A stretch of DNA of 19,359 bases from Candidatus Saccharibacteria bacterium UBA5150 (GCA_002413795.1 DHXS01000014.1:17085-36443); one strand, 5' to 3'; numbered from the stretch's first letter, positions 6,782-15,044 are shown. Translations and numbers: made by a program. Notes: generated by a model not told the origin, from the sequence alone.

Positions 6782-8068
6782 CTATAGGCCCGGGTAATCC
6801 AGCGTGGCGAACAAATCTGCCTCAGTTTCGGGGCGACGGATCATTTTCGCGGATCCATCCATGCGCAGTAATACTTCTCCGCAGCGCAGTTTGCCATTGT
6901 AATTAGAGCCCATGGCGCGGCAATGGGCACCGGTGTTCTCAATAGCTAGAAGATCTCCCTCGCGTATAGGAGCTAGCAGACGTTCTTTGGTTATGGAGCC
7001 TGTGAAATAGTCATTATCTTCGCACAGGCTGCCGACCACACGCTGAATAGCGTGTTCTCCGAGTCTTTTCCTTAGCGGAATAATTTCGTGATGGGCATTG
7101 TAGTTGGCTGTACGTGGTAAGTCAGACGAAGTGGTAGCGTCGACGCCGACATCCAAGTGATAACCATCTTTAATAGCAGTAACTCTGGTTATCAGCCAAC
7201 CGTGAGGGCCGGTAACATGACGACCGTTTTCTGTGACAACCCTGAGCGGCGGCAGGTCGTTACCGGTTATGAGTTCATCGTAAGCTGCTTGGATTCCCTC
7301 CCGCAGTAAGGCATAGTCAATCGGCTGTTCATCGGGCTTGTACGGAATGCCTAAGCCACCACCTAGATTGGCAAATTCAAAGTTTATGCCAAGACTTTTG
7401 CTCAGCTCGGCGATTTTTCCAAATACCAATCTGGCCGTAGCAATATGCTGCCTAGCATCTAGTTCATTCGAAGCCACCATAGTGTGCATGCCGAAGTGTT
7501 CAACGCCTAAATCCATGACATGGCGGTAGGCTGTTTCCATTTGCTCGTCTGGTACGCCGAACTTGGCATCTGCAGGATTACCAATAAAGCTGTCGGCGTC
7601 GGCTGTCTTTTTATCGCCGGGATTGTGGCGAAAGCTAATAGTGTCTGGAAACTCTCCACTAAGATCATCGAGTACTCTACCGATCTGGCTCGTATGGTCG
7701 AGGTTTAAGATTGCACCCTTATCGTGAGCTCTTTTGTACTCGCCTGCCTTGGTATGGTTAGAGGTAAACATTATCTCTGAACCCGACAGACCGACGGCTG
7801 AAGCTATTGCGATCTCCGGCCCTGAACTGGCATCGGCTCCCATGCCTTCACTGGCAACAATCTCAATTACATGGGGATTTGGATTGGCTTTAACAGCGTA
7901 ATAGTTGATGTAGGCTTCTCCGTTTGGGCCGCGCACCCAATCGAATACCCGATTCAAGCCTCGCGCAGTCTCCCTTATACCGGCTTCGTCATAAAGATGA
8001 AAAGGCGTTGGAAATTGCTCTGTCAGCGACTCGATTTGATCAGGCGGTAGCGGTAGTTCTCGCGTCAT
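6782..8068 (-). CDS. Group IV PLP-dependent decarboxylase, diaminopimelate decarboxylase-like
   Basis: A 428-aa protein of the alanine racemase-fold decarboxylases. The PLP lysine is K60 in YYAVKANPN, followed by ADASSGPEI, H195 in FGMHTMVASNE, the phosphate-binding glycines 236-238 in NLGGGLGIPY, and E280 to R283 (ENGR, usually EPGR). The second active-site block reads GSLCEDND (C349, E350) where LysA has CESGD. The late block reads GAHCRAMGSNYNG where LysA has GAY. It is therefore LysA-like, but two specificity regions differ, and no other lysine-pathway gene is visible. Codon choice looks less GC-rich than in neighbouring genes, suggesting later acquisition. Likely products are lysine or another decarboxylated amino acid. 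A weak promoter ends 7 nt before the ATG. Confidence 0.8.
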   Translation of the reverse strand: MTRELPLPPDQIESLTEQFPTPFHLYDEAGIRETARGLNRVFDWVRGPNGEAYINYYAVKANPNPHVIEIVASEGMGADASSGPEIAIASAVGLSGSEIMFTSNHTKAGEYKRAHDKGAILNLDHTSQIGRVLDDLSGEFPDTISFRHNPGDKKTADADSFIGNPADAKFGVPDEQMETAYRHVMDLGVEHFGMHTMVASNELDARQHIATARLVFGKIAELSKSLGINFEFANLGGGLGIPYKPDEQPIDYALLREGIQAAYDELITGNDLPPLRVVTENGRHVTGPHGWLITRVTAIKDGYHLDVGVDATTSSDLPRTANYNAHHEIIPLRKRLGEHAIQRVVGSLCEDNDYFTGSITKERLLAPIREGDLLAIENTGAHCRAMGSNYNGKLRCGEVLLRMDGSAKMIRRPETEADLFATLDYPGL

Positions 8069-8075
8069 GGGCTTT

Positions 8076-8104
8076 AATCTACGCTTCGAGAGTCACGTAT
8101 GCAA
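8076..8104 (-). promoter_or_regulatory. Candidate promoter of the PLP decarboxylase gene
   Basis: On the minus strand TTGCAT (8099-8104) and TAGATT (8076-8081) are 17 nt apart, in the 43-nt gap after lysS. The -10 ends 7 nt before the ATG. Both hexamers are imperfect (3 and 4 of 6), so this is tentative. Confidence 0.35.
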
Positions 8105-8111
8105 GCATAAG

Positions 8112-9650
8112 CTAAGCTGTGAGGCGGAGGCGTTTTAGCAGCCAGTCGCGGGGCAAGATGCTTAGGAACCAGCCGGCGCGGGGGCCGGAGTCTTTGCCGA
8201 TCAGCGCTCGGTAAAGCGTGGTGAACATCTCTTTGGGTTCCAAGCCGCTAGAGTCTTTTAAGTCATAGATAGTTTTATGGAACCAGTCGCCATCGGCATC
8301 GGCCGGAGCGGCTTCAATTTTTGCCGCTAAGCTAATCAGGAATTGTTTTTCTTTATCACTGAATTGGCCGCTGTCGACTTTTTCGGCTAGGGCGAATTTA
8401 ACATCTTCGGGGGCTCGCTTTTCCAGCCAGGCGTCGATGAATTTCAGCTCGGCTTTGATGATATCGGCGTCTTCATCAACCACTTTGGTATATTCGGTGC
8501 GGCCGATGATTTCCAGCGTTTTGGCCGGGTCTTTGAGTGCCGCTTGGTAGCTGGCGACGAGGTGCGAAAACGGCACCCGGCTGATGGTCGGCTGTTTCAG
8601 TCCGTGCAAGGCAATGTCCACCAATTGTTTTTCGGTGGCCGTCTTATCCGGCTTGGCGAGCAGCTCGCCAAAGTCATCGACCAATTTAATAAGGGTTGTG
8701 CCTTCGTCGAAAAATAGCTGTTTTTCGGGTGAGTAACGTAATAGAAAGTACCAGATTACTTCGGCGGGCAGTAGGTCCAATAGCTCGGCGGCGGTAATTA
8801 CGTCGCCAGCGCTTTTGCTCATTTTTTTGGTTTCGCCGGTGCGGTTAATAAAGTTGTACGGAATCGGCAATGGCGCCTCGGCCTCAAAGACCTTTTCGGC
8901 AATAACGGCGCCGGTATCATACGAGCCGCCTTTGGTGGCATGGTCCCTGCCAAAAGGCTCGGCATTCACGCCCAGCAGCCACCAGCGGGCCGGCCAATCG
9001 ATCCGCCAGTTAAGTTTAACCTGCCCGTCGGCATAGCTTACCTGTTGGTTCTGGCCGTCTTTGTCTTTGTCTTTGTAGGTCAGTGTTTTGTCGGCTTTTT
9101 GGAGACTCACAAATTGCCGGTTTTTGAGATAGCCCCCTTCATTTACCTGAATAGGTGACCATTCCTCGCCCAGCTTGTGACCGGAGACGGTTTCTAAAAT
9201 CTGGCGGATATCGGCCTGTTTTTCGAGCGCTTTTTCGATGGCCGTCACGAAAAAGCCTTGGCGATATTTTTCCCGGGCCCTCAAAACTTCCATATCCAGG
9301 TGCATTTTTTCGGCTGCTGTTAACAAATCTTTAAGGTAATAATCAGCGTATGAGCCGGCTGAGCCATCGGGTGCCGGCACGTCACACAGCGGCTTGCCCA
9401 GGTATTGTTTAAAGTCTTCCGGCACGCCTGCGGGTACTTTGCGGAAGACGTCGAGATCGTCGACCACGTGGATGTGGCGGGCCTGGCGGCCGCGCTTTTT
9501 GAGTTCGTAGGCCACGGCCTCGGCTGTCAGCACTTCACGTAAGGTTCCCAGATGATAGGTGCCCGACGGCGATACGCCGGACGACACCACGATCTCGCCC
9601 TCAGGGTGTTGGGAAATCAGTTCATCTACAGCCGTGTTCAGCCACTGCAT
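8112..9650 (-). CDS. lysK: Class I lysyl-tRNA synthetase
   Basis: This charges tRNA-Lys using a Rossmann (class I) catalytic domain, unlike the class II LysRS of most bacteria. The HIGH-type motif is PSGTYHLG (residues 28-35) and KMSKS is at 276-280. The C-terminal helical region (about 300-512) would read the anticodon. Length is 512 aa. The ATG at 9650 lies one base after the greA stop (TAG-C-ATG), indicating coupling. A TTG at 9668 would extend it six residues into greA and is less likely. No class II lysS is in the window. Class I forms occur in archaea, spirochaetes, some alphaproteobacteria and various other bacteria. It is part of a proS-greA-lysS operon. Confidence 0.95.
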   Translation of the reverse strand: MQWLNTAVDELISQHPEGEIVVSSGVSPSGTYHLGTLREVLTAEAVAYELKKRGRQARHIHVVDDLDVFRKVPAGVPEDFKQYLGKPLCDVPAPDGSAGSYADYYLKDLLTAAEKMHLDMEVLRAREKYRQGFFVTAIEKALEKQADIRQILETVSGHKLGEEWSPIQVNEGGYLKNRQFVSLQKADKTLTYKDKDKDGQNQQVSYADGQVKLNWRIDWPARWWLLGVNAEPFGRDHATKGGSYDTGAVIAEKVFEAEAPLPIPYNFINRTGETKKMSKSAGDVITAAELLDLLPAEVIWYFLLRYSPEKQLFFDEGTTLIKLVDDFGELLAKPDKTATEKQLVDIALHGLKQPTISRVPFSHLVASYQAALKDPAKTLEIIGRTEYTKVVDEDADIIKAELKFIDAWLEKRAPEDVKFALAEKVDSGQFSDKEKQFLISLAAKIEAAPADADGDWFHKTIYDLKDSSGLEPKEMFTTLYRALIGKDSGPRAGWFLSILPRDWLLKRLRLTA

Positions 9651-9651
9651 G

Positions 9652-10110
9652 CTAGCCAATGCTGACAATTTTGTAGCTGGTGGTATCGGTCGGGGTCTGG
9701 ATTTCGACCGCTTCGCCCTCTTTTTTGCCCAGCAGGGCCTGGCCGATTGGCGATTCGTCGCTGATTTTGCCGTTTAAAGGGTCGGCTTCAACCGTGCCGA
9801 CCACTTGGAATTCCTTGGTTTTGCCGTCACTGCGCAGTTTGACCACCGATCCTAACTGGACTTTGCTGTCGCCGCGGGGCTTGCGGATGATTTCGGCGTT
9901 CAGCAAGATGTTCTCGACTTCCGAAATGCGGGCCTCGTTGCGGTCCTGCTCTGCCCTGGCGGATTGGTATTCGGCGTTTTCAGCCAGGTCGCCCAGTTCG
10001 CGGGCGGTCTTGATGGCGTCGGCAATATCGGGACGCTTGGCGACAAGCACTTCCAGCTCGGCCTGCAGTTCTTCCACCCCAGCTTTGGTCAATCTAAATA
10101 ACTTTTTCAT
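9652..10110 (-). CDS. greA: Transcription elongation factor GreA
   Basis: A 152-aa factor that enters the RNA polymerase secondary channel and stimulates cleavage of backtracked RNA. The N-terminal coiled coil (about residues 1-75) has the conserved tip ARELGDLAENAEYQSARAEQ, with the acidic D/E residues needed for cleavage. The C-terminal FKBP-like domain carries GSVVKL and ISDESPIGQALLGKKEGEAVEI. A strong Shine-Dalgarno (AAAGGAGAGG) sits in the 15-nt gap after proS, and the stop is one base before the lysS ATG, so this is a tight operon. Confidence 0.97.
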   Translation of the reverse strand: MKKLFRLTKAGVEELQAELEVLVAKRPDIADAIKTARELGDLAENAEYQSARAEQDRNEARISEVENILLNAEIIRKPRGDSKVQLGSVVKLRSDGKTKEFQVVGTVEADPLNGKISDESPIGQALLGKKEGEAVEIQTPTDTTSYKIVSIG

Positions 10111-10125
10111 CGGCCCTCTCCTTTC

Positions 10126-11382
10126 TTAGGCTTTAACAGCCAGTGTTTTCAATAATTCGCCTTGGCTTACCTGACGGGCTGTGTCTTCGGTGCGAGCTTT
10201 CAGCTCGTAGTGGTCGCCGGCAACCGTCTTATCGCTGATAACCAGCCGGTACGGTATACCCAAGAGGTCGGCATCGGCGAACTTTTCGCCCGGCCGCGCA
10301 TCCCGGTCATCATATAGTACTTGAACGCCGCCGGCTGTCAAACGTTCATACAAATCATCGGCTTGTTTTACCACCTTGGCATCATTGCCCAGCCGCGCCA
10401 GATAGACCTTGGCGGGTGCCACCGCTTCCGGCCAAACCAGGCCCTTATCATCGGCAAAATGCTCGGCAATAACCCCCGCCAAACGCGTGATACCGATGCC
10501 GTAGCTACCCAGCACGACCGGCTGCTGCTTGCCATCTTCATCGGTAAAGTAAAGACCGAGCTGTTCGCTTTTGGAGGTACCGAAATTGAAAATATTACCG
10601 ACCTCGGCGGCTTCAACTTCTTCCAGCTCGTCTCGCTTCACAGCCAGCTGTTTGAGCACTTCGTCGCTCAGTACTTCCTTGTTAATGGCGATTTTCTTGG
10701 CTTTATTCAGGTAAATGGTGTCTTCGCCGGCCTCGCTAACGGTTTGGAATTCATGGCTGAACTGGGTGAAGGCCCCGCCCGACGCAAGAGTGAAAAAAGT
10801 GCTGTCGCCGAGTCCGACGCGTTTAAAAACTTTCATATAGGCCGCCGTAACGGCGTCGTAGAACTTCTGATGTTCGGCCTCACTGCGGCTATACGAATAC
10901 AAATCCTTCATCACAAACTCGCGGCCGCGCATAATGCCGCTTTTGGCACGCAATTCATTGCGTAATTTGGTTTGGAACTGGTAGGCGTAGGCCGGCAGGT
11001 CACGATAACTGCTGAGGTAGTTTTTCATCATAGCGGTGATCGGCTCCTCGTGCGACCAAGCCAGTCCTACCGCCGTGCCGTTTTTAAGCTGGCTCTTAAA
11101 CCAGACGTCCACTTGCTTGTCATCCCAGCGGTCGGTCGTTTCCCAGAGTTCTTTCCTCTGCAGACTGGTCATAATCAGTTCCTGGCCGCCGATGGCGTCC
11201 ATTTCTTCGCGAACGATCTGCTTAATGTTCTCCAATACCCGCAGTCCCAGAGGTAAATAGGCGTAAACGCCGGCCATTTCTTTGTGAATAAAGCCGGCTC
11301 GGATCAACAGCTGGGCGTTCTTAGCCGTTTCATCAGCCGGAACATTCCTAGTGGTCTTGGTAAATAATTGGGAGAGTCTCAT
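10126..11382 (-). CDS. proS: Prolyl-tRNA synthetase, short form without the editing insertion
   Basis: A class II synthetase for tRNA-Pro. The N-terminus MRLSQLFTKT, the motif 1 region (about residues 35-80), motif 2 (YQFQTKLRNELRAKSGIMRGREFVMKD) and motif 3 (VLGSYGIGITRLAGVIAEH) are present, followed by an anticodon-binding domain (VYLARLGNDAKV to the end). At 418 aa it is about 150 residues shorter than E. coli ProRS. The YbaK-like INS domain that hydrolyses Ala-tRNA-Pro, normally between motifs 2 and 3, is replaced by a short charged linker. A TAAAAT box ends 9 nt before the ATG with no Shine-Dalgarno. It heads the proS-greA-lysS operon. Confidence 0.95.
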   Translation of the reverse strand: MRLSQLFTKTTRNVPADETAKNAQLLIRAGFIHKEMAGVYAYLPLGLRVLENIKQIVREEMDAIGGQELIMTSLQRKELWETTDRWDDKQVDVWFKSQLKNGTAVGLAWSHEEPITAMMKNYLSSYRDLPAYAYQFQTKLRNELRAKSGIMRGREFVMKDLYSYSRSEAEHQKFYDAVTAAYMKVFKRVGLGDSTFFTLASGGAFTQFSHEFQTVSEAGEDTIYLNKAKKIAINKEVLSDEVLKQLAVKRDELEEVEAAEVGNIFNFGTSKSEQLGLYFTDEDGKQQPVVLGSYGIGITRLAGVIAEHFADDKGLVWPEAVAPAKVYLARLGNDAKVVKQADDLYERLTAGGVQVLYDDRDARPGEKFADADLLGIPYRLVISDKTVAGDHYELKARTEDTARQVSQGELLKTLAVKA

Positions 11383-11391
11383 GATGCAGTC

Positions 11392-11397
11392 ATTTTA
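11392..11397 (-). promoter_or_regulatory. -10 box for the proS-greA-lysS operon
   Basis: TAAAAT on the minus strand (5 of 6) overlaps the region just after the CPBP stop and ends 9 nt before the proS ATG. The -35 (TTTCTA at 17 nt) is weak. Confidence 0.4.
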
Positions 11398-11399
11398 CC

Positions 11400-12164
11400 C
11401 TACCTGACATGGACTAGAAAGAGCGCTATGAAAGCGATGCCGTTTTTTAGAGCGTGCAGGCTCATAGAGGCCCAAAGGCCGTCGGTCTTTTGGCGCAGGT
11501 AAACCAGCACCAGCCCGAGCACGAAAGTATCCAGAGCGGCTATATAAAGCGGGCCGCCGCTGCCGCCTTCCGGCAGGTGGGCGATGGCAAATAAAGCGCT
11601 GGTGACGACGCCGGCGGTCACCACCGGCATGGCCTTGCGCAGACTGCTGTATAGCAGGCCGCGCATCATAATTTCCTCCGTTAGGGGCGGCAGGATTACC
11701 AGACTGGCAAATGTCAGACTAAGCGCCAGTGCGCCATGGACATTATTAAAACCAAGGTCCTGAGTCTGGTTAATGTTCAGGCCGGGTACAAAGTGACTGA
11801 CCAGACCCACCGTCACCACGTACAAGACGAAGTAGAGCGGCAAAGCCGCCAAGCCATAAAGCAAGTCGCTCCAGCGCGGCCGGCGCAGACCGATGGCCGC
11901 CGGGCTTATATTAAAGGCCCGTAAATAGGCGTAGACTGAGCCCAGAATCAGTCCGCCGGTTATCGCGAAGTAGGCGAACTGGGCGCTTACCGAGTTGTCC
12001 AGCCACAGCGTAATGCGCGCCAAAGACCAGCCCCGCAGGGCCGGATACAGGCTGATCAGCAGGCCGGCGACAGCCTGCGACAGGAAATAGATTAATATCA
12101 CCGCCAGCAAGGACAGCCAGGGATTCCAGGACCGCCCGGGCGGCTTAGAAGAAACGTTTGACAT
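11400..12164 (-). CDS. CPBP-family intramembrane glutamic protease (CAAX/Abi)
   Basis: A multi-pass membrane protein of about 254 aa with the three motifs of the CPBP (CAAX-processing/bacteriocin-processing) protease family. These are EExxxR (E163, E164 and R168 in LTEEIMMRGLLYSSLR), the FAIAH motif (H196), and a late H237 in ASMSLHALKN. About six to eight hydrophobic helices surround them. Family members cleave membrane proteins or peptides; the substrate here is unknown. The ATG at 12164 overlaps the end of rseP by 20 nt. Two TTG codons directly upstream are alternative starts. Overlap with another membrane protease gene suggests co-expression for envelope proteolysis. Confidence 0.9.
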   Translation of the reverse strand: MSNVSSKPPGRSWNPWLSLLAVILIYFLSQAVAGLLISLYPALRGWSLARITLWLDNSVSAQFAYFAITGGLILGSVYAYLRAFNISPAAIGLRRPRWSDLLYGLAALPLYFVLYVVTVGLVSHFVPGLNINQTQDLGFNNVHGALALSLTFASLVILPPLTEEIMMRGLLYSSLRKAMPVVTAGVVTSALFAIAHLPEGGSGGPLYIAALDTFVLGLVLVYLRQKTDGLWASMSLHALKNGIAFIALFLVHVR

Positions 12165-13314
12165 CAACAACAGTAATTAACAGGATCAGGCTGACCAGCA
12201 CCAGAAAGCCGGCGGCGTTGATGGCCTCTTCGCGCTTAGCCGACAGCGGCCGCTTGAGCCCGCGGCTGATAAGCGTGATCCAGAGCCGGCCGCCGTCCAG
12301 CGCCGGGATGGGCAGGATGTTCATAATGGCCAGGGTCAACGAAATGTAGGCGATGATGAACAACATATATTGGTAGCCCAGCAGACTGCCGCTCTTGAGG
12401 ATTTCAAACACGCCTACCGGCCCCGCCACGTCGGCCGAGGCGGCCGCCTGGCCGTTCTGGCGGGCGGTATGGTTGCCGGTAGCGGCGCCGGCGATCAGGC
12501 TGCCCAGGCCGCCGAGGGCGTGCCCCAGCCCCTGGAAAGTCAGGCCGGTCAGCTGAGCGCTCAGCCCGACGGCCACCACCGGCGCCGACCAGCTGGAGCG
12601 CTGCAACTGGAAATCGGCCGGAATAATACCCAGGTAGCCCTTGGGGTTATCGGTTTTGCGGCTGGCCTCGACGGTTTTGGCGTCCAGTAGCGTAACCCTG
12701 GCCAGCCGGTGGTGGCCGTCGCGGACGTAAAACAGTTCCACCGTCTGACCGGCAAAGGACTTGGTGACCTGCGGCAGTTTGTCCTTATTATTAATGCCCA
12801 CGGGGCTATAACCGGGCCGGCCAATGTCGGTTAGCTCGTCGGTCGATTTCAGGCCGGCCTTGGCCGCCGGCGATCCCGGCTCAATATAGCCGACCAGCAC
12901 ATTGGAGGTAACCAACTGGCTGTCGCTCTTGACGGTAAACTGGTTATCGACCAGCTTGGGCATGCCTGCCAAAGCGATAATTGTGAACAAAAACAGCGCC
13001 GTAACCAGGTTCATAAAGACGCCGGCGGCCATGATTTTACTCTTCACCCACAGGCTGGCGGCCCCAAAGGTCCCCGGCTCGGTGTCGCTGTCGTGTTCAC
13101 CCTTCAGCTTGACGAAACCGCCCAGCGGCAAGGCGTTAATGCTGAAGGTCCAGCCGGCCTTGGTCTTACGTTTATAAAGGCGCGGCGGGAAGAAAATACC
13201 GAACTCCTCGACCTCAACACCGCCCCGGCGGGCCACAATAAAGTGCCCGAATTCGTGCACCACAACCAGCCCGATAAACAGGATAATTCCCACTATTAGC
13301 AACAAAATCGACAT
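12145..13314 (-). CDS. rseP: Site-2 intramembrane zinc metalloprotease RseP
   Basis: A 389-aa site-2 protease. HEFGH (H20, E21, H24) lies in the first transmembrane helix, and NILPIPALDGGRL with D340 is the third zinc ligand in a later helix. A PDZ domain (about residues 120-215, with GSPAAKAGL) is inserted between transmembrane segments. Four transmembrane helices are predicted, and the second juxtamembrane segment has GGFVKLKGE. Family members cut membrane-bound anti-sigma factors and remnant signal peptides. No anti-sigma or sigma gene is near. TACAAT ends 9 nt before the ATG, and AAAGGG overlaps the short leader, so both leaderless and Shine-Dalgarno starts are possible. It overlaps the CPBP gene. 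Confidence 0.95.
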   Translation of the reverse strand: MSILLLIVGIILFIGLVVVHEFGHFIVARRGGVEVEEFGIFFPPRLYKRKTKAGWTFSINALPLGGFVKLKGEHDSDTEPGTFGAASLWVKSKIMAAGVFMNLVTALFLFTIIALAGMPKLVDNQFTVKSDSQLVTSNVLVGYIEPGSPAAKAGLKSTDELTDIGRPGYSPVGINNKDKLPQVTKSFAGQTVELFYVRDGHHRLARVTLLDAKTVEASRKTDNPKGYLGIIPADFQLQRSSWSAPVVAVGLSAQLTGLTFQGLGHALGGLGSLIAGAATGNHTARQNGQAAASADVAGPVGVFEILKSGSLLGYQYMLFIIAYISLTLAIMNILPIPALDGGRLWITLISRGLKRPLSAKREEAINAAGFLVLVSLILLITVVDVKRFF

Positions 13315-13323
13315 CTGCCCTTT

Positions 13324-13329
13324 ATTGTA
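13324..13329 (-). promoter_or_regulatory. -10 box for rseP
   Basis: TACAAT on the minus strand (5 of 6) ends 9 nt before the rseP ATG. It shares bases with the -35 of the divergent L,D-transpeptidase promoter, so the two promoters face away from each other and physically overlap. Confidence 0.45.
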
Positions 13330-13353
13330 ACAAACTGCGGTGCGGTGTATAGT
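13325..13353 (+). promoter_or_regulatory. L,D-transpeptidase promoter
   Basis: -35 TTGTAA (13325-13330, 4 of 6) and -10 TATAGT (13348-13353, 5 of 6) are separated by 17 nt. The leader is about 27 nt. A weak AAAGAG is the only Shine-Dalgarno candidate before the ATG at 13387. Confidence 0.6.
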
Positions 13354-13386
13354 GTAGGTATACAGAGGTAATACAAAGAGTTAAAA

Positions 13387-14466
13387 ATGAGTCGTGTGGG
13401 CTTACCAAACTTTATGGCTATCATAGCTTTCCCGAAAGTTGCCGTCCTGCCGGCGGCGCCGACGGTTGATGCCGACACGCCGGGCTCCAAAAAGCGTCTG
13501 CACGAACTGGTGCACCGTCACAGCCTGGCTGTCTTCGCCCTGCTTTTCCTGATAGTCGGCGCTTCGGCCATCCAGGTGGTGGGTACTTATAAATCGGCTC
13601 ATGTGATACTGGCGGCCAATTCTACGGATCATGCGGTTCATGTACCGGCCATCCCCTTGCAAGGGCCCAACGCGGTGGTTGCCGGCTACCAGCTTAGCGA
13701 CACCGTCCAGCGCATAGCCGGACAGCCTCTGAACCTGGTTATCGGCACCAAAACCGTACCCGTCAGCTCGGACACCATTAAAAGCTGGCTGCAGGTTGTG
13801 GCTAATCGTAAAGAAGGTGTGGCTTACATCCATGTTAATGAACCGGCTATTAATAAGTCGCTCAACGACGCCGCGGCGCCTTATATTAAAGACCCGATCA
13901 ACCAGATTTCGGTTACCCGCCCCGATGGCACTTCCCAGGTTATAGCCAGCGGCCGCGACGGTACCAGCCTGGGTGATATCACCGCCTTCAGCCACCAAAT
14001 CGGCCAGAACGTCCTTAGCGCCAAGGGCATGCAATTGACCCTGCCGGTAGAAACCAAGGCCTTCGCCACCACGCCGGCCACCGACATCAAAAAACTAATA
14101 GAAGTTAACGTTGTCAGCAAACAAATGTACCTATACGACAGCGGCCAGCTGACCCGCAGCTACCCGATCAGCGCCGGCGCGCCGTCCACCCCGACGCCCA
14201 TCGGCCAGTTTAAGGTTTACTCCAAGTTTGCCGTACAGGATATGAAAGGCTTCAACGCCGACGGCAGTAAATACTTACAGCCGCACGTACACTGGATCAA
14301 CTACTTCCTGCCCGGCGGCTATGCCGTCCACGGTAATTACTGGCGCCCCTTAAGCGCGTTCGGCGCCATCAACAGTTCGCATGGCTGTGTTTCCCTGCCC
14401 GATGACGAAGCCGAATGGGTTTACGACTGGACGCCCATCGGCACCACGGTCGTCACGCACTACTAA
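13387..14466 (+). CDS. L,D-transpeptidase (YkuD domain), membrane-anchored
   Basis: A 359-aa wall enzyme. YkuD transpeptidases form 3-3 cross-links in peptidoglycan or attach proteins to it. A single transmembrane helix at about residues 47-66 follows a basic cytoplasmic segment, so most of the protein is extracytoplasmic. The middle (about 85-235) resembles the peptidoglycan-binding repeats that often precede YkuD domains. The catalytic part starts near residue 240 (IEVNVVSKQMYLY). It contains GAPSTPTPIGQF, H315 in HGNYW and the active-site SHGCVSLP with H332 and C334. The ATG at 13387 is used; M10 is an alternative without Shine-Dalgarno. Its TAA overlaps the stop codon of convergent frr. 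Confidence 0.94.
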   Translation: MSRVGLPNFMAIIAFPKVAVLPAAPTVDADTPGSKKRLHELVHRHSLAVFALLFLIVGASAIQVVGTYKSAHVILAANSTDHAVHVPAIPLQGPNAVVAGYQLSDTVQRIAGQPLNLVIGTKTVPVSSDTIKSWLQVVANRKEGVAYIHVNEPAINKSLNDAAAPYIKDPINQISVTRPDGTSQVIASGRDGTSLGDITAFSHQIGQNVLSAKGMQLTLPVETKAFATTPATDIKKLIEVNVVSKQMYLYDSGQLTRSYPISAGAPSTPTPIGQFKVYSKFAVQDMKGFNADGSKYLQPHVHWINYFLPGGYAVHGNYWRPLSAFGAINSSHGCVSLPDDEAEWVYDWTPIGTTVVTHY

Positions 14467-15026
14467 ACGGTCAGGATTTCCTGCTCTTTGGCCTTGGCCG
14501 TTGATTCGACCTCGGCACGCGCCTTATTCATAGCTTCTTCGACCTGGTTGCTCAGGCGCTTGGCGTCGTCTTCGCCCAGTTGTTTGTCTTTTTTGGCTTT
14601 ATCAATGGCATCCATAGCTTCGTGGCGGACATTCCGTAAATTAATCATGGCCTCTTCCTGCTTTTGACCGACCTGTTTGGCCAGTTCGCGGCGCCGTTCC
14701 TCGCTGAGCGGTGGAATCGGCACCCGCACCACCCGGCCATCATCGGCCGGATTCAGCCCCAGGCTTTGGTTATTACGAATGGCCTCTGCAATGGCCTGCA
14801 AATTATTGGGGTCAAACGGAGTGATCTGGATCAGCTGCGCCTCCGGCGCGGTAATGGTGGCGGCCTGGATAAGCGGTATTGAAGTACCGTAGGCTTCCAC
14901 CGTAACCCCATCTAACATACTGGCACTGGCTCGCCCCGTGCGCAGGCTCTTCAAGCTATCCCGAAACCGCTCCACGGCCTGGGAAAACTTGCTCTGCGCA
15001 CCCGTAACTACTTGATCAGAGTCCAT
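14463..15026 (-). CDS. frr: Ribosome recycling factor
   Basis: A 187-aa factor that, with EF-G, splits post-termination ribosomes. The sequence has the family's long three-helix bundle and the small domain between. Recognisable blocks are SLRTGRASASMLDGVTVEAYGT, LIQITPFDPNNLQAIAEAIRNNQSLGLNP, VPIPPLSEERRRELAK and IRNVRHEA-type NLRNVRHEAMD. Length is normal. It lies 18 nt after tsf, in the usual bacterial rpsB-tsf-(pyrH)-frr order but without pyrH. A TATAGT box ends 6 nt before the ATG with no Shine-Dalgarno, so it probably also has an independent leaderless promoter. Confidence 0.97.
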   Translation of the reverse strand: MDSDQVVTGAQSKFSQAVERFRDSLKSLRTGRASASMLDGVTVEAYGTSIPLIQAATITAPEAQLIQITPFDPNNLQAIAEAIRNNQSLGLNPADDGRVVRVPIPPLSEERRRELAKQVGQKQEEAMINLRNVRHEAMDAIDKAKKDKQLGEDDAKRLSNQVEEAMNKARAEVESTAKAKEQEILTV

Positions 15027-15032
15027 AGCTCT

Positions 15033-15038
15033 ACTATA
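15033..15038 (-). promoter_or_regulatory. -10 box for frr (leaderless spacing)
   Basis: TATAGT on the minus strand (5 of 6) ends 6 nt before the frr ATG inside the 18-nt tsf-frr gap. The -35 would fall within the end of tsf and is weak. Confidence 0.45.
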
Positions 15039-15044
15039 CCCCGC

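Noticed and set aside
10321..10965. 214-codon plus-strand frame opposite proS
   Set aside because: Antisense to a well-conserved synthetase with no independent start signals.
13346..13364. TGTATA/TATACA inverted repeat around the -10 of the L,D-transpeptidase promoter
   Set aside because: Only 6 bp and made of -10-like words, so chance is a sufficient explanation.
13402..14034. 210-codon minus-strand frame inside the L,D-transpeptidase gene
   Set aside because: The plus strand encodes a complete YkuD enzyme with promoter and motifs; the antisense frame has no recognisable domain.
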